Assembly (NCBI RefSeq): GCF_027887165.1
Contig: NC_077227.1
Location: 447,144,462-447,208,461, forward strand
DNA length: 64,000 bases
From: Monodelphis domestica
Lineage: Eukaryota > Chordata > Mammalia > Didelphimorphia > Didelphidae
Direction: 5' to 3'
The notes under the pieces were generated by a model that ran no database searches, was not told the DNA's origin, and was given only the letters and a program-made list of their open reading frames with translations. Positions within the stretch are counted from its first letter, which is position 1. Every line of letters begins with the position of its first letter. The translations under genes and the position numbers were made by a program. This document shows positions 21,486 through 33,274 of this stretch, piece after piece.

Positions 21486-23830
21486 TGTCCAATCCAAGGA
21501 ATCCATTCTGGGTTCTCCACTCTACACAGTTTCCACTACAACCTTGTAGATCCACACACACAGATTCTTCTTTTCCACTGGGCTTGACTCCCAGAACCAT
21601 GCCAATTCTTTCAGGTGACAGGGAGGAGGCTGTCTCACAGTACCATCCCCTACCCATTACATCCCTGATTGTGGATCCCATTATACCCTCCCCACTGCTA
21701 ACCTTTTCTCCCCATTTTGTCAAAGTCCCCTTCCTTGCTCCATGGTTTCTGCTCCCAAGTTGCCCCCAAGAATTCCAACCCACCCTCTCCTAATTAGGAC
21801 AAATGGTCTTTTCAGTATCCCAGACAGCACCCAGGACAAGGTTTCCATTTCCCTTCCTAGGACATCTCTTTTTGCCAATAGGAGCATTCATTAGTGGAAA
21901 CCCATTTCACCACCAAAGCAAAGTCTCCATCTTTCTTCCCTTGTGTTTAATCCTTTCCTCCTCCTCTTTTCTGACTTCTCTGTGGGCTTTTCTCTTCCTG
22001 AGATCACCTTACTCTCATTGCTAGTCCTTGATTTAGCTTGGCCACATCACACCCTCTATCCCTTTTCTTCCTTCCTTTTCATGAAACTTCCAATTTTATA
22101 ATATAGTTACAATACACAAACCAAACCAACATCTGTTCAGCTGTAGGCAGGATGTCAACAGGCTTTGTCCATAATGCCCCCAGCCTACCTGTCTATGTTA
22201 TCTCCACTTTATTTCTACCTTCATTTCTCTTTTCTTGTGCACAGTTAATTGAGATTTTTGAGATCTTATGGATCTCTTTACTGTCACTCTCTTGCTATGC
22301 TGTCTTTAGGTGCTGCATTCATTCACCTCTCCTGTATTTCTATCATCTGGAGACTTCATGAAGCACATATACTCTTCAAGTCTGTTTTTCTTTCTAAGAA
22401 TATTCCAAATGCTGCTTTATTATTGAACATCTTTTTTTTTCATTTATGGTTAACTTCTGATTTGCAGAGTGTCACTTTGGGTTGCATTCTGAACTCCATT
22501 GCTTTTTGGAACACAATATTCTATTCCCTCCTGCATTTTCTGATGAGTACAAGAATCTTCTGTTATTTAAAATTTCCTTCCTTTGTATTTGAAGATATTT
22601 CTCTTGGTCTTTTGCCAAACTTGTTTTTTAATTGAATTGTTTAACTTGACCATTATATGTTTTGGAGTTTATTGTTTTAGGTTTTTTTTTTCTTCTGGAG
22701 GTTATCTATGTATTCTTTTGATTGACTTTTCATTTTCTACATTCAGAAATGTTGGGCAGTTTTCTTCCATTATAGTATTAGGATTTTTGGTTTGTCATGT
22801 TCTTATGGAAGACACATAATCCTTAAGTTGTACCTATACCTCTTATCTTTGAGATCAGCGTGCTTTGTTTAGATAGAAAGCTTATTTTCATTTAATATTG
22901 CTTTTTTTTCCTTTTCTTCTAGATTCACTTCTGTGTATTTGCCTTTACAATCAATTGTTCTCTCTTTTGTTTCTCTGGTGAGACTTGTCATCCCAGATTT
23001 ACATTTTTCTCTTCTGCCATTAATTTTTGCTGCTCAGGCCATAAATTCTGCTCTCACAACTTTCATTTCTCTCTAAAACTGATCAGGAACTTTGTGGTTC
23101 TATGTTCTCAAATTCCACAAGGTCTTCTATCTCAAAGAATCTTGCACCCTTTTCTATCATAGATGCCTGACCTCGTTTACCAGATCTGGAGACCATATTT
23201 CCTCCTGATGATAATGATTTCCCCACTGACTTATCTGTTTATATTTAAAGTTTTTGAGTTTTCTTTTTCTTGAGATCTTTGGTAATTTCAGAACCCCCTT
23301 CTTTTGCCCTGTTGTTGTTCACTTTCTGACTTTCACCCATCCAATGGTGGTTTCCCTGGGGGATGCAAGCTCAAAGTATCTTAGCTTCCCTGCATCCTGA
23401 ACAATTCACAGTTCACCAGCCTAGGTCTTTGCCTCAGATAGATGTTGGACTCACTCAGGCTTAGAGGGGTGCTGCAACCTTTCTTGTCTTCAACCATCCA
23501 ACACACACACATATACAGTGCCCTGTTCAATTCCCTCTGTTTCTCAGTTCTCTGGCCTGGAAATTCTCACATTGCCACACTGGGGCCACTGCATTGAGGA
23601 ATGAATTGGGTTGGAGTTTGGGTATCCGAGGCTTTGGAAGGAGAGGTAGGGTGGGAAGTGAAGTTGAACTCTTATTTCAAGCCCAGGTGTATATCCTGAC
23701 CCTTTCCTTCTCTTCCTCCACTCTCCTGGAGAAATCTTTTACTGCAAGGAATCCAGCTGTGGCATTGGCCTCTGAAATCCTGGACTACTTCTACAGCCAG
23801 GAGCCCAGATCACCATGGCACTGAAAATGA
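21486..23830. other. unclassified pyrimidine-rich block
   Basis: About 2.3 kb with no SINE core. The plus strand is rich in TTC/TCT, and several broken frames on it are Leu/Phe/Ser-rich (for example 22249-22635). The minus strand of 22300-22830 is Lys/Glu-codon rich with many stops, which would suit an eroded antisense coding element such as a LINE or ERV. I could not match it to a family. Small T-runs occur at 22429 and 22682. Confidence 0.4.
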
Positions 23831-24065
23831 AAGGGGACTAGGGTATAGGATTAATTTCATTGCATGCCTGTGGGTCAGGTCTTTGGGTCAGTTAGTGCAG
23901 CCTTAAATCTGATAGTATGGGGGGTAATGGGGAAGGGTATTGAGTGAACTCAAAAAAGGCATTATTTCATGGTTTGTTTATTTCTTGAAATTTCATTTTA
24001 GGTTCTGGGTGCTTTAGACCATGGAGACAGTTGAAATTGTATTATTTTTGGTGCATAATTTCTGT
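23831..24065. other. unassigned sequence
   Basis: Unique-looking. Nothing recognised. Confidence 0.3.
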
Positions 24066-24071
24066 TTTGGA

Positions 24072-24322
24072 GAGATTTGTGGTACAGTGGATAAAGTATT
24101 GAACCTAGAGTCATGAAGACTCATTTTCATGAATTCAAATCTGGCCTCAGACACTTACTAGCTGTATGACCCTGAGCAAGTCACTTAACCCAGTTTGCCT
24201 CAGTTTCCTCCTCTGTAAAATGAACTGGAGAAGGAAGGGCACACCACTGCAGTATCTTTGCCAAGAATACCTCACATGGGGTCCCAAAGAATTAGACATG
24301 ATTGTAACAACACAACAACAAT
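24072..24322 (+). mobile_element. MAR1-like long SINE
   Basis: 'tggtacagtggataaagtattg', 'cctgagcaagtcacttaaccc', 'ctggagaaggaagggcac', 'ccaagaatacctcacatgggg', ending in AACAACACAACAACAAT. The following ATCT array begins right at its tail. Confidence 0.88.
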
Positions 24323-24324
24323 AG

Positions 24325-24337
24325 CATCCATCCATCC

Positions 24338-24400
<63 letters not shown>

Positions 24401-24425
24401 CATCCATCTATCTATCCCTCCATCC

Positions 24426-24489
<64 letters not shown>

Positions 24490-24495
24490 GCCTGT

Positions 24496-24528
<33 letters not shown>

Positions 24529-24555
24529 TGTCTGTCTGCCTATCTGTCTGTAGTA
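24325..24555 (+). repeat. (ATCT)n microsatellite with CTGC block
   Basis: About 230 bp of ATCT units with a few CATC variants, passing into CTGC/CTGT units near 24488-24550. It seeds a spurious Ser/Ile/Tyr/Leu frame. Confidence 0.97.
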
Positions 24556-24724
24556 GACTTTCAGGGTTGGAGATTTCATATATTTCAAAATGGGAGGTAT
24601 TTGGGGTTAGAAGGACCTCGCCAGTGCCTGACCTCATTTGGCCAATCCAAATGGGAAGAAAGTCTGGAGTCTAGTTTCCAACCCTCCACAAGTCTGTCCC
24701 TAATGAATGTCTCCCCAATGGAGG

Positions 24725-24905
24725 TCTGTTGGACTCAGAGGCAGAAGACTTAGTTCTGATCCCAGCTCCTATACTTAACAGCTGTGTGGCTTCAGGCAAG
24801 TCATCTTGCTCTTCTGATGACAATCCTCTCACTCCCGGCCTCAGAGGTTTATTGTGAGGAAAGTGCCCTGTAAACATGAAAGTGCTTATATAAATGTGAA
24901 TTAGA
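24725..24905 (+). mobile_element. MIR SINE
   Basis: 'ggactcagaggcagaagac', 'acagctgtgtggcttcaggcaagtc', 'tattgtgaggaaagtgccctg'. Standard MIR order. Confidence 0.7.
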
Positions 24906-25049
24906 CATGCGTTCTTTTCCAACCAGGTTTATGCCCCAGTTTTCAGAATCTTATGGGACAGGGAGAAATGCCACCCAATCTGACTTCAGAGCCTCTCATC
25001 TCTTCCCAGAATTCTGCAAGGGAAGCTCCCAGCCTTGAGCCCCGAACAT

Positions 25050-25800
25050 GGAAGTCTCCAGGAATCCTGATGGTCTGTCAGTTTTTTAATGCAAAACTCA
25101 GGAAAGTTCACGGACGCTACGTTGCACAATCCGAAGAAGATAAATCACAGTTACTTCCAGCCAGTTGACAGCAGTTTAAGCAGCTGCAATCATCAACCAC
25201 CAAGGGAGTTTCTTCTTTTATCTTACTAAATGCAAAAAGTATCCCTGAAATTGGCAATATCGCCGCACTCTCCACCGGCCCAGCTTTTTACATAAATATC
25301 CGCGAGCAGTAAGTAAATTCTGTTGACGAAATGTAATAAAACAAAGACTGTTTCAAATATGACCGTTCCCTGATGCATTCTGAAGCCTCGCCCCACTCAC
25401 TTATTGCGTGCTGCTGAGATTATAAGACTTGCTTTTATCTGTCAGAAATCAATATTTCAAACATCGGATAAAAGAGGAAATTGAACTGGGAATAGGCTGA
25501 AGTGCTATAAAAACTACAAAGCACAATTATCAAAAAGCACTTAAAGTACTTAATAGGACACACATATAAAAATGCTCAAATTAATGTCAGGGAGCTATAA
25601 TGAGAACTTTTCCTATGCTTTTTGATCCAAATGCAATGTAATTTGAGCACTGGCCAGTCAGTCAATACAGTTTTCAATTTCTATGACGCCCCAAGGACTT
25701 CTAGCAATCCATTTGTTAGAAATGAACCATTACATATGATTGGTTAATATTTCAATTTATTGAAAATACATTATTTTGTGTGAAGTGTTTAAGTTGTTGT
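25050..25800. promoter_or_regulatory. candidate conserved noncoding element
   Basis: A block of about 750 bp with no repeat core, with retained CpGs (for example 'cggacgctacgttg', 'aatatcgccgc', 'atccgcgagc'). It has dense homeobox-like TTAAT/ATTA words, GATAA words and a CAGCTG E-box at 25181. No open frame of note. This looks like the unique core of a vertebrate distal enhancer. Conservation was not tested. Confidence 0.35.
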
Positions 25801-26280
25801 GGTTTAACCATTACAAACAGTTATGATAAAAATAGATCTTTGGATAACCGGCTTTACAGTCAAGCTTTTAATAAGCACCACTATAACTAGGAAATTGGAT
25901 TTCCAGGGGTGGAGAGGTGATGGAGCAAAGTTGCTTGGGAGGGAAATAAAGAGACAGGAAGGGGACCCCGGGGCTTCTTTTCCCAATTCCTAAGGGCACT
26001 ACCCTCCCCGCTTACCCCCATCCCCACTGGGGAACTCAGCCTGGTCGGTGGGCTTTTATCTCTAATATCCTGTGAGTCTCCAAGTCAAAGGGTGCCACGA
26101 GAGAGTGATATGTGTCAATTTTATGAAATCTTACTCATTTGGTGCCTTTTTCCTGAAAGGTAAAAGTGTTTATTTTCTCTAGAGATAATGAATGAGTCTG
26201 TCTGGGCCTTGGGCCTGGGCCTAGGTCAGAATCATTTTTTCCGACATTCTTGGAGTCAGAGAAGTGTGTTTATGTACCTC
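25801..26280. other. unassigned, unique sequence
   Basis: No repeat recognised. The composition continues from the neighbouring candidate element but becomes GC-richer (25950-26060). Confidence 0.3.
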
Positions 26281-26284
26281 TTAG

Positions 26285-26400
26285 GATAATATTCAGCGCC
26301 TTTCATCTTTGTACTAACCCACTAACTTTTCTAACTGACCTTTGAAGGCAGTACTCGTAATTCCCATTTTGCAGATAAGAAAACTGAGATCAGATTATTA
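26285..26400 (-). mobile_element. MIR-type fragment
   Basis: 'cccattttgcagataagaaaactgagatc' within a diverged context. Confidence 0.55.
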
Positions 26401-27080
26401 GCCTCGTGTGGGCATAACCCATTTTCATGAGGTTCATGTTCCTCTAGGAAAGGGGGGGTCTCTGCACACTGAGACCAGGTGAGAGCATGCAGAGTCACCG
26501 AAGAGTCACAGGATGGGAGCCAGCAGGCACCAGCTGATGTCATTTATTTTAGGAAGGAGGGAGGTAAGGAAACAAGCACCACTTGTGCCTATTTCTAGAG
26601 ATGAACGCTCATCGCAGGAACAGGCTTTAGACTTCCCAAGCTGAATGCAGAGATGCTCTCAAGATTCCCAGATAGTTGGAGCTCTGGGAGGACTTAGAAG
26701 GAGGCAGGAAAGGAAGTGATCTGAATGAGCCAACCTTGCCAGTAGGAAATCAGTCTGGCAGACACATCCAGCAGGGAGAACTGGAAACAGAAACCTTTCA
26801 GGAGGGAAACTTTCCTAAGTGGATTTCCTCGGCAAATGTGCTCTTTCCAGAGTGTTTATTTGAAGAGACCAGGGCCAACGGGAGCCTGTGGAGAGGAGTT
26901 TGGATAGGGAAGGCCCCAGGGCAATCCAACTAAAGTGGGGGATGCTGAGAAACTCCTCACTGTCCCTGGAAACAGGGGAAGAACAGAGTGAATTTGGACT
27001 GTTTCCAAAGAAAGGGAAGGTAGGATAGAAGGACAGAAGGCTGGGAGGCAAGAGGAGGAGGTGGGTTTTTTTCCCCTTTT
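26401..27080. other. unassigned sequence
   Basis: No repeat core and no coding domain in its small frames. Purine-rich near 27000-27065. Confidence 0.3.
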
Positions 27081-27084
27081 CCAG

Positions 27085-27290
27085 AATCCTGGAATTTCAG
27101 AATTGGAAGTGAACTCTGAGGTCATCTAGAGAGGCAGGGTCTTATGGGAGGGAAATCAGTAACTCTGGAGTCAGAGGATGTGTGTTCAAATCCCATCTCT
27201 GACACTGACTACCTTGGATGGGCCATTTAGCTTCCTGGAGCTTCGGTTTCCCCATCAGTAAAGTGAGGTGGATGGGGACTCGAGTCTAAT
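27085..27290 (+). mobile_element. THER1-like head followed by MIR SINE
   Basis: 27085-27130 carries 'cagaattggaagtgaactctgaggtcatctag'. 27132-27290 is a sense MIR with 'actctggagtcagaggatg' and 'cggtttccccatcagtaaagtg'. Confidence 0.65.
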
Positions 27291-27339
27291 TCATATCTGA
27301 ATAAGAATCTTCTCTACAATATGACAAACAGTTACGTCT

Positions 27340-27520
27340 ATTTTTTCAAATGAGGAGGAACCTACTACCTCTCTGGGCAGCCTTATCTCATTTTTATATC
27401 TATTTTATTTATATATATTTATGTTTTATTTTTAAGTTTATATTTTATATTTAAGCTTTATATATTATCATATTTTATGTTTGTTTATATTTTTATATAG
27501 CTCTAATTGTTAGGAAATTT
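27340..27520. mobile_element. L3/CR1 fragment split by an AT-rich expansion
   Basis: 'gaggaacctactacctctctgggcagcc' (27350) and 'tagctctaattgttaggaa' (27498) are adjacent motifs in L3 3' ends. About 110 bp of TATTTA/ATATTT repeats separate them here. Confidence 0.55.
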
Positions 27521-27633
27521 TATTGTGGTGGTGGTGGTGCTATAACATGATGGAATTTGTCTCTTCACAACTTTATACCAGATGCATCTGGTTCTGACTT
27601 GGGCCAATCAGTGTCTAACTCTTCTGGGTTACA

Positions 27634-29344
27634 AACTTATCTATCTATTTAGTGCCATACCCATGGAACTTCCAAAAAATTTCTTTACTGATTTAGAAAA
27701 AAACATAACAAAGTTCATTTGGAAGAACAAAGGATCAAGGATATCCAGGGAAATAATGAAAAAAAATACAAAGGAAAGGGGCCTTGCAGTCCCAGATCTC
27801 AAACTATATTACAAAACAGCAGCAAACAATTTGGTACTGGCTAAGAGACAGAAAGGAGGATCAGTGGAATAGACTTGGGGCAAGTGACCTCAGCAAGACA
27901 ATATATGATAAATCCAAAGATCCCAGCTTTTGGGTCAAAAATCCACTATTCGATAAACTGCTGGGAAAACTGGAAGACAGTGTGGGAGAGATAAGGATTA
28001 GATCAACACCTCACACCCTACACCAAGATAAATTCAAAATGGGTGACTGACATGAACACAAAGAAGGAAACTATAACTAAATTAGGCAAATACAGAATAG
28101 TATACATGTCAGACCTTTGGGAAGGGAAAGACTTTAAAACCAAGCAAGACATAGAAAGAGACACAAAATGTAAAATAAATAATTTCAACTACATTAAATT
28201 AAAAAGCTTTTGTACAAACAAAACCAATGTAACTAAAATCAGAAGGAAAGCAACAAATTGGGAAGCAATCTTCATAAAAACCTCTGACAAAGGTTTAATT
28301 ACTCAAATTTACAAAGAGCTAAATCAATTGTATAAAAAATCAAGCCATTCTCCAATTGATAAATGGGCAAGAGACATGAACAAGCAGTTCTCAGCCAAAG
28401 AAATCAAAACTATTAATGAGCACATGAAAAAGTGCTCTACATCTCTTATAATCATAGAGATGCAAATCAAAACAACTCTGAGGTACCACCTCACACCTAG
28501 CAGATTGGCTAACATGACAGGTATGGAAAGTAATGAATGCTGGAGGGGATGTGGCAAAGTGGGGACACTAATTCATTGCTGGTGGAGTTGTGAATTGATC
28601 CATCCAGCCATTCTGGAGGGCAATTTGGAACTATGCCCAAAGGGCGATAAAAGACTGTCTGCCCTTTGATCCAGCCATAGCACTGCTGGGTCTGTACCCC
28701 AAAGAGATAATAAGGAAAAAGACTTATACAAGAATATTCATAGCTGCACTCTTTGTGGTGGCCAAAAATTGGAAAATGAGGGGATGCCCATCAATTGGGG
28801 AATGGCTGAACAAATTGTGGTATATGTTGGTGATGGAATACTATTGTGCTAAAAGGAATAATAAAGTGGAGAAGTTCCATGGAGACTGGAACGACCTCCA
28901 GGAAGTGATGCAGAGCGAGAGGAGCAGAACCAGGAGAACACTGTACACAGAGACTGACACATTGTGGTACAATCGAAGGTAATGGACTCCTCCATTAGAG
29001 ACAATGCAATGTCCCAGAACAACTTGCAGGGATCTATAAAACACTATCTACAAGCAGAGGATAAACTGTGGGAGTAAAAACACCGACGAAAAGCAACTGC
29101 TTGACTACAGGGGCTGAGAGGAAATTACTGAGGAGAGACTCTAAATGAACACTCTAGCGCAAATACTAACAACACAGAAATGGGTTCGAACCAAGAACAC
29201 ATGAGAAACCCAGTGGAATTGTGCGTCGGCTATGGGAGAAGTGGTGGGAGGGGGGAGGGGGGAGGAAAAGATAATGATCATTGTTTCCAATGAATAATGT
29301 TTGTAAATAACCAAATAAAATAATGTTTAAAATTAAAAAAAAAA
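27634..29344 (+). mobile_element. 5'-truncated L1 (ORF2 3' third, 3' UTR, poly-A)
   Basis: The insertion lies between TCTTCTGGGTTACA (27620) and TCTTCCAGGTTACA (29345), a 14-bp target duplication with two changes. ORF2 pieces run in order, including an Asn-Leu-Leu/Ile-type helix with '[17 protein letters not shown]', the 'PLFDKLLGKLED' region, 'HFS/QFSAKEIKTINEHMKKCS', 'WWSCELIH' and the C-terminal 'TLWYNRR'. The 3' UTR resembles that of the copy at 9547, with a G-rich run at 29249-29270. Confidence 0.93.
27643..28982 (+). pseudogene. L1 ORF2 C-terminal pseudogene
   Basis: This is the C-terminal third of the L1 endonuclease/reverse transcriptase protein, beyond the catalytic YADD motif. The reading moves through four frames (27643-27872, 27784-28050, 28043-28669, 28755-28982), so at least three frameshifts are present. 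The Cys-rich end is recognisable ('GCGKVGTLIHCWWSCEL'). It lacks the endonuclease and polymerase domains and cannot be active. Confidence 0.85.
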
Positions 29345-29514
29345 TCTTCCAGGTTACAGGCTTTCTGGTGCCTGAAGATGTCTGCTAAGACCAGCTCCCT
29401 ACCCTCCCAAACAAACTTCTCTTCCAAACAGGCTCCTGAATCCTTAGCCATTGCTCTCCCTGGGCTCTGTTCATGGCCAAATGACTATTATCCACTCAAG
29501 TGAATAAGGGAAGT

Positions 29515-29720
29515 GTGGGATAGTAGAAAGAACCCTGGATTTATGTTGAGAAGATCTGAATTTAAATCCTAGTCCTGTCACTTAACAGTTTTGTGACCAT
29601 TTGTGATCATTTAAGTTTCTCAAGCCTATTACCTCATTTCAAATTAGAAAAAGAACTACATTTGGTCTCAGAAGACCTGAGTTAAAATCCAGCTCTGCTA
29701 CTTGCCACATATTTGACTTT
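29515..29720 (+). mobile_element. MIR SINE plus fragment
   Basis: 29515-29640: 'gtagaaagaaccctggattt', 'gtcacttaacagttttgtgacc'. 29655-29720: 'ggtctcagaagacctgagttaaaatccagc'. Confidence 0.65.
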
Positions 29721-29723
29721 GGG

Positions 29724-29980
29724 CTAGAGGCAGCTAGGTGGTTCAGAGGATAGAATGCCAGGCTTGGAGGCAAGAAGATGCTATCTTCCTGGGTTCATAT
29801 CTGGTCTCAGACACTGTGTGACCCTGAGCAAGTCATTTAACACTGATTGCTTCAGTTCCTCATCTGTAAAAATGGGCTGGAGAAAGAAATGGCAAACCAC
29901 TCCAGTATTTTTGCCAAGAACACCCCAAATGAGATCATAAAGAGTCAAACATGACTGAAATAAAACTGAATGACAACAAC
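29724..29980 (+). mobile_element. MAR1-like long SINE
   Basis: 'gaggcagctaggtggttcagagg', 'gtgaccctgagcaagtcattt', 'ggctggagaaagaaatggc', 'cactccagtatttttgccaag', ending in AATGACAACAACA. Confidence 0.9.
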
Positions 29981-30009
29981 AAAGAAGGAATGGAAGAAAG
30001 GAAGGAAAT

Positions 30010-30225
30010 AGACATAGTTAAGTATCTGTTATGTACCAGGCTCTGTGCTAAACACTTCACAATTAACTCTGAAAAGTAGGTATTATTATTATTATTCACT
30101 TTTTATAGTTGAGGAAACCGAGGCAGATAAAGTGAAAGTGACTTGCCCTTGGTCACACAGCTAACAACTATGTGAGGCAAGCTTCAAACTCAGGTCCTCC
30201 TAACTCCAGGGCCAGAGCACAATTT
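30010..30225 (-). mobile_element. MIR-type SINE
   Basis: 'caggctctgtgctaaacac', TATTATTATTATT, 'gttgaggaaaccgaggcag', 'acttgcccttggtcacacagc', 'ctcctaactccagg'. Confidence 0.75.
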
Positions 30226-30249
30226 ACTATTTCAGTTAAGCTAAATGAT

Positions 30250-30350
30250 TAATTTATCTGGCCCTTGGTTTCCACATTTATATCCATCAAAGGAGTTGGC
30301 CTAGAAGATTTCTCAGGTCCCTTCCAATTCTTTCCCCTATATTCTTTAAA
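30250..30350 (+). mobile_element. MIR 3' fragment
   Basis: 'cccttggtttccacatttat', 'ggcctagaagatttctcaggtcccttccaattct'. Confidence 0.6.
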
Positions 30351-30455
30351 ATCAGAACTTTAAACTGAGCCCTTTCCAGCTCTAAAACAATCATGTAGTT
30401 AACTACTTTATTTTTTTAAGGAAATTGGTACCTAAGCATAGGTATTGTAGTAGAC

Positions 30456-30780
<325 letters not shown>

Positions 30781-30836
30781 AGATATAAAGACATAAATAG
30801 ATATAGATGGGGTGCCCATGTATGTAAGTTTGTGTA

Positions 30837-30857
30837 TATATATATATATATATATAT
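30837..30857 (+). repeat. (TA)n microsatellite
   Basis: About 21 bp of TA. Confidence 0.9.
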
Positions 30858-30935
30858 GTTTCAAACTAGACCATGGCAAATTCATAAGAAGTGTTTTTCA
30901 CATAAGGAATGAGTGAGGGTTCTGGAATTGCAATA

Positions 30936-30994
30936 CAGTTGTCCCTCACTATATCAGGGTTCACTTATCAAGACTTCACTGTATTGTGGGTTTT

Positions 30995-31036
<42 letters not shown>

Positions 31037-31317
31037 CTAATTCTGTATCGCAGAGTTTTCACTATATTATGGGACCAACCACAGCACTGTGTTCTATATC
31101 CTGGGTGTTAATTGGCTCAGTGACTGTAGGTTAATAAGAGTATGGAAAACCATTTTTAGGAGAGTGGGAAGGGTTCATAAAGCTTTAATATACATATATA
31201 TATGTACATATATATATATATATATAATAAAATAAACATAATGTGCTACTTTGCAGATTTTCACCTATCCCAGGGAGTCTCTAGAATGTAACTCCCACAA
31301 TAGCTGAGGGATCACTG
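30936..31317. mobile_element. Tigger/mariner-like MITE
   Basis: About 382 bp bounded by CAGTTGTCCCTCACTAT at the left and the inverted match ending GAGGGATCACTG at the right, flanked on both sides by TA (30934 and 31318). TA duplication and CAGT-start inverted ends define Tc1/mariner elements, and the 'gtccctcactatatc' wording suits Tigger. No transposase. A CA run (30996-31024) and TA runs (31188-31227) have expanded within it. Confidence 0.75.
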
Positions 31318-31329
31318 TAGTTTCCCAGT

Positions 31330-31865
31330 TTTGGCTTTCTCCTCACTCCAATCCGTCTTCCACTCTTGCCAAGGTAATCTTCCTAAAGCATGCATCTGAT
31401 CAAGTCATTCTCACTGCTCAATAAACTCCACTGGCTCCCTATCATCTCCAGGACAAGATGAGACTCTCTGGCATTTGGAGCTCTGCCCACCAGGCCCAGT
31501 CATTTCTCTTGTTTTCCTTTTACTCTCCCATCTCTGGGTCTTTTCACTGCCTGCCTGGAATGAACTCCCTCCTCTCTGCCACCTCTAAGCATCTTCTTCT
31601 AAGCCAGGCCATTCTTACCTTCTTCAGGAGGCATTTCCTTATCCCCTCCATCCACCTGAGACTTTGTTCCAAGGTTACCTTCCTTCTGTGTGTATGAATT
31701 GTGTATGTACCCATTCATTAACATTTCACACAACCTCTCTCCCCACATTAGACTGTGAGCTCCTTGAGGGTAAGGGACCATTTGGTAGTTTTGCCTTTCT
31801 TTTTTAGCAACAACACTTAGCATAGTTCCTGGCATATAGTAAGGGCTTCCTAAATGCTTATTTCT
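31330..31865 (+). mobile_element. L2 LINE 3' end
   Basis: Long, fairly complete 3' end: 'cactggctccctatcatctccagg', 'tctgcccaccaggccc', 'aggaggcatttccttatcccc', 'gactgtgagctccttgaggg' and 'catagttcctggcatatagtaaggg'. Confidence 0.75.
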
Positions 31866-32225
31866 AGTTTGAAGATAATGAGGGCAATGTCTAATGATGG
31901 GATTCAGCCCCAATTTTCCTGTATAAGATAGTCCATTCTGATTTCCTCCATCCTATCCTGACCCTCTCCATTTTGTCATTTATCTAGAAATTATCTTTAT
32001 CTTCTTTACCTCATGCTCTCTTCCTCTTCAGACTCATGCTTCTGCTCTTCCAAATTCTGATGTCTGAAGTCTCGAGATTAGCTTGTTGCATCAAGACCTA
32101 GCCTCTCTTCTGTGACAGAGAGCTTATTGCTTAAAACAAATCAGACAGCCCTTTAAGCAAGTGTCTTCTACTCTCCTATTTAGTCTTCCTCTCAGTTCAT
32201 TCAAATGAGGAGTAAATTTCTGGCT
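31866..32225. other. unassigned sequence
   Basis: Nothing recognised. CT-rich. Confidence 0.3.
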
Positions 32226-32226
32226 A

Positions 32227-32227
32227 C

Positions 32228-32289
<62 letters not shown>
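32227..32289 (+). repeat. (TA)n(TG)n microsatellite
   Basis: About 14 bp of TA passing into about 48 bp of TG. Confidence 0.97.
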
Positions 32290-32292
<3 letters not shown>

Positions 32293-32304
32293 GTAGGCAA
32301 TCAT

Positions 32305-32497
32305 TTCTTTTTTAAAAAACTCTCACCTTCTGTTTGTGTATTGAATTCAAGGCAGAGGAGGTGTAAGGACTAGGTGATTGTGGTTAAGTGACTTGCCCAG
32401 AGTCACACAGCTAGGAAGTATCTGAGGTCAAATTTGAACCCAGGATCTTCCTCTTTCTAGGCCTGACTTTCAATCCACTGAGCCACCAAGCTGCTCC
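32305..32497 (-). mobile_element. short L1-tailed tRNA-type SINE
   Basis: 'ttttttaaaaaactctcacc', 'ttaagtgacttgcccagagtcacacagctagg', 'caatccactgagccacc'. Confidence 0.85.
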
Positions 32498-32689
32498 AGT
32501 AATAATTTTTTGACAATATTTGAGAGAGTCTTGTGATATCTCCATCTCTCCTTAACTCCCCCTGCTAATCTCTTTCCACCTGAAATTCTATCACAGGTGA
32601 GCCATTTATTTGAAGAAAGAAGGACTCCTATTTTTTAAAGTATCTCTTTCCTCCTTCCCCTCTTCTAGAGATCTTCATGGTCTCCTCCA

Positions 32690-32785
32690 ATCTTCTAGTA
32701 GACTATGAGCTCCACAAGGGCAATGCATGCTTTTCATTTTGTCTGTGTTCCTAGTGACTTGCACCTAAGTGTTTGTTGGATGGAA
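32690..32785 (+). mobile_element. L2 LINE 3' end fragment
   Basis: 'agactatgagctccacaagggc', 'gtgttcctagtgacttgc', 'tgtttgttggatgg'. Confidence 0.6.
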
Positions 32786-33047
32786 CTAGATTTCAACTTC
32801 TGTTGAGTAAAGCCATGCCCCATGCTCTGATCCTTTCCCTATTTTTTCTCTCTCCGTTTCTGTGTCCCAGTATTCCAGGTTCTATTTTCTGCCAAGGATC
32901 ACTAACATATGTACCACCCTTCCCATTTAGTAGGGTACCCGTTGTAGTCCAATTATTATGTACATATCTCTAGGAAGTCCTGAAAAAGGAGGGAAACAAT
33001 AATGTCATTTTGGGACACAATAATAAGTTCTGAAAATGTTAATTTTG

Positions 33048-33240
33048 AGGGAAACTAGGTATAGAGACCCAAGACTGGAGGTGGGAGGTCCTAGGTTCAA
33101 ATATGACCTTGGATACTTCCTAGCTATGTGACCCTGAGCAAGTCACTTAACTTCAAATACCTATCCCTTTAACACTCTTCTGCCTTGGAACCAATGTTTA
33201 GTTTTGATTCTAATATGAAAGGTAAAGTTAAAAAAAAAAC
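33048..33240 (+). mobile_element. short L1-tailed tRNA-type SINE
   Basis: 'aggtcctaggttcaaatatgacc', 'gtgaccctgagcaagtcactta', 'cactcttctgccttggaacc', then an A-run. Confidence 0.85.
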
Positions 33241-33274
33241 AACAGAAAATGTGAATTTTGAATTTTGAAGCTCT

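Noticed and set aside
24258..24674. 138-codon Ser/Ile/Tyr/Leu repeat frame
   Set aside because: Translation of the ATCT microsatellite.
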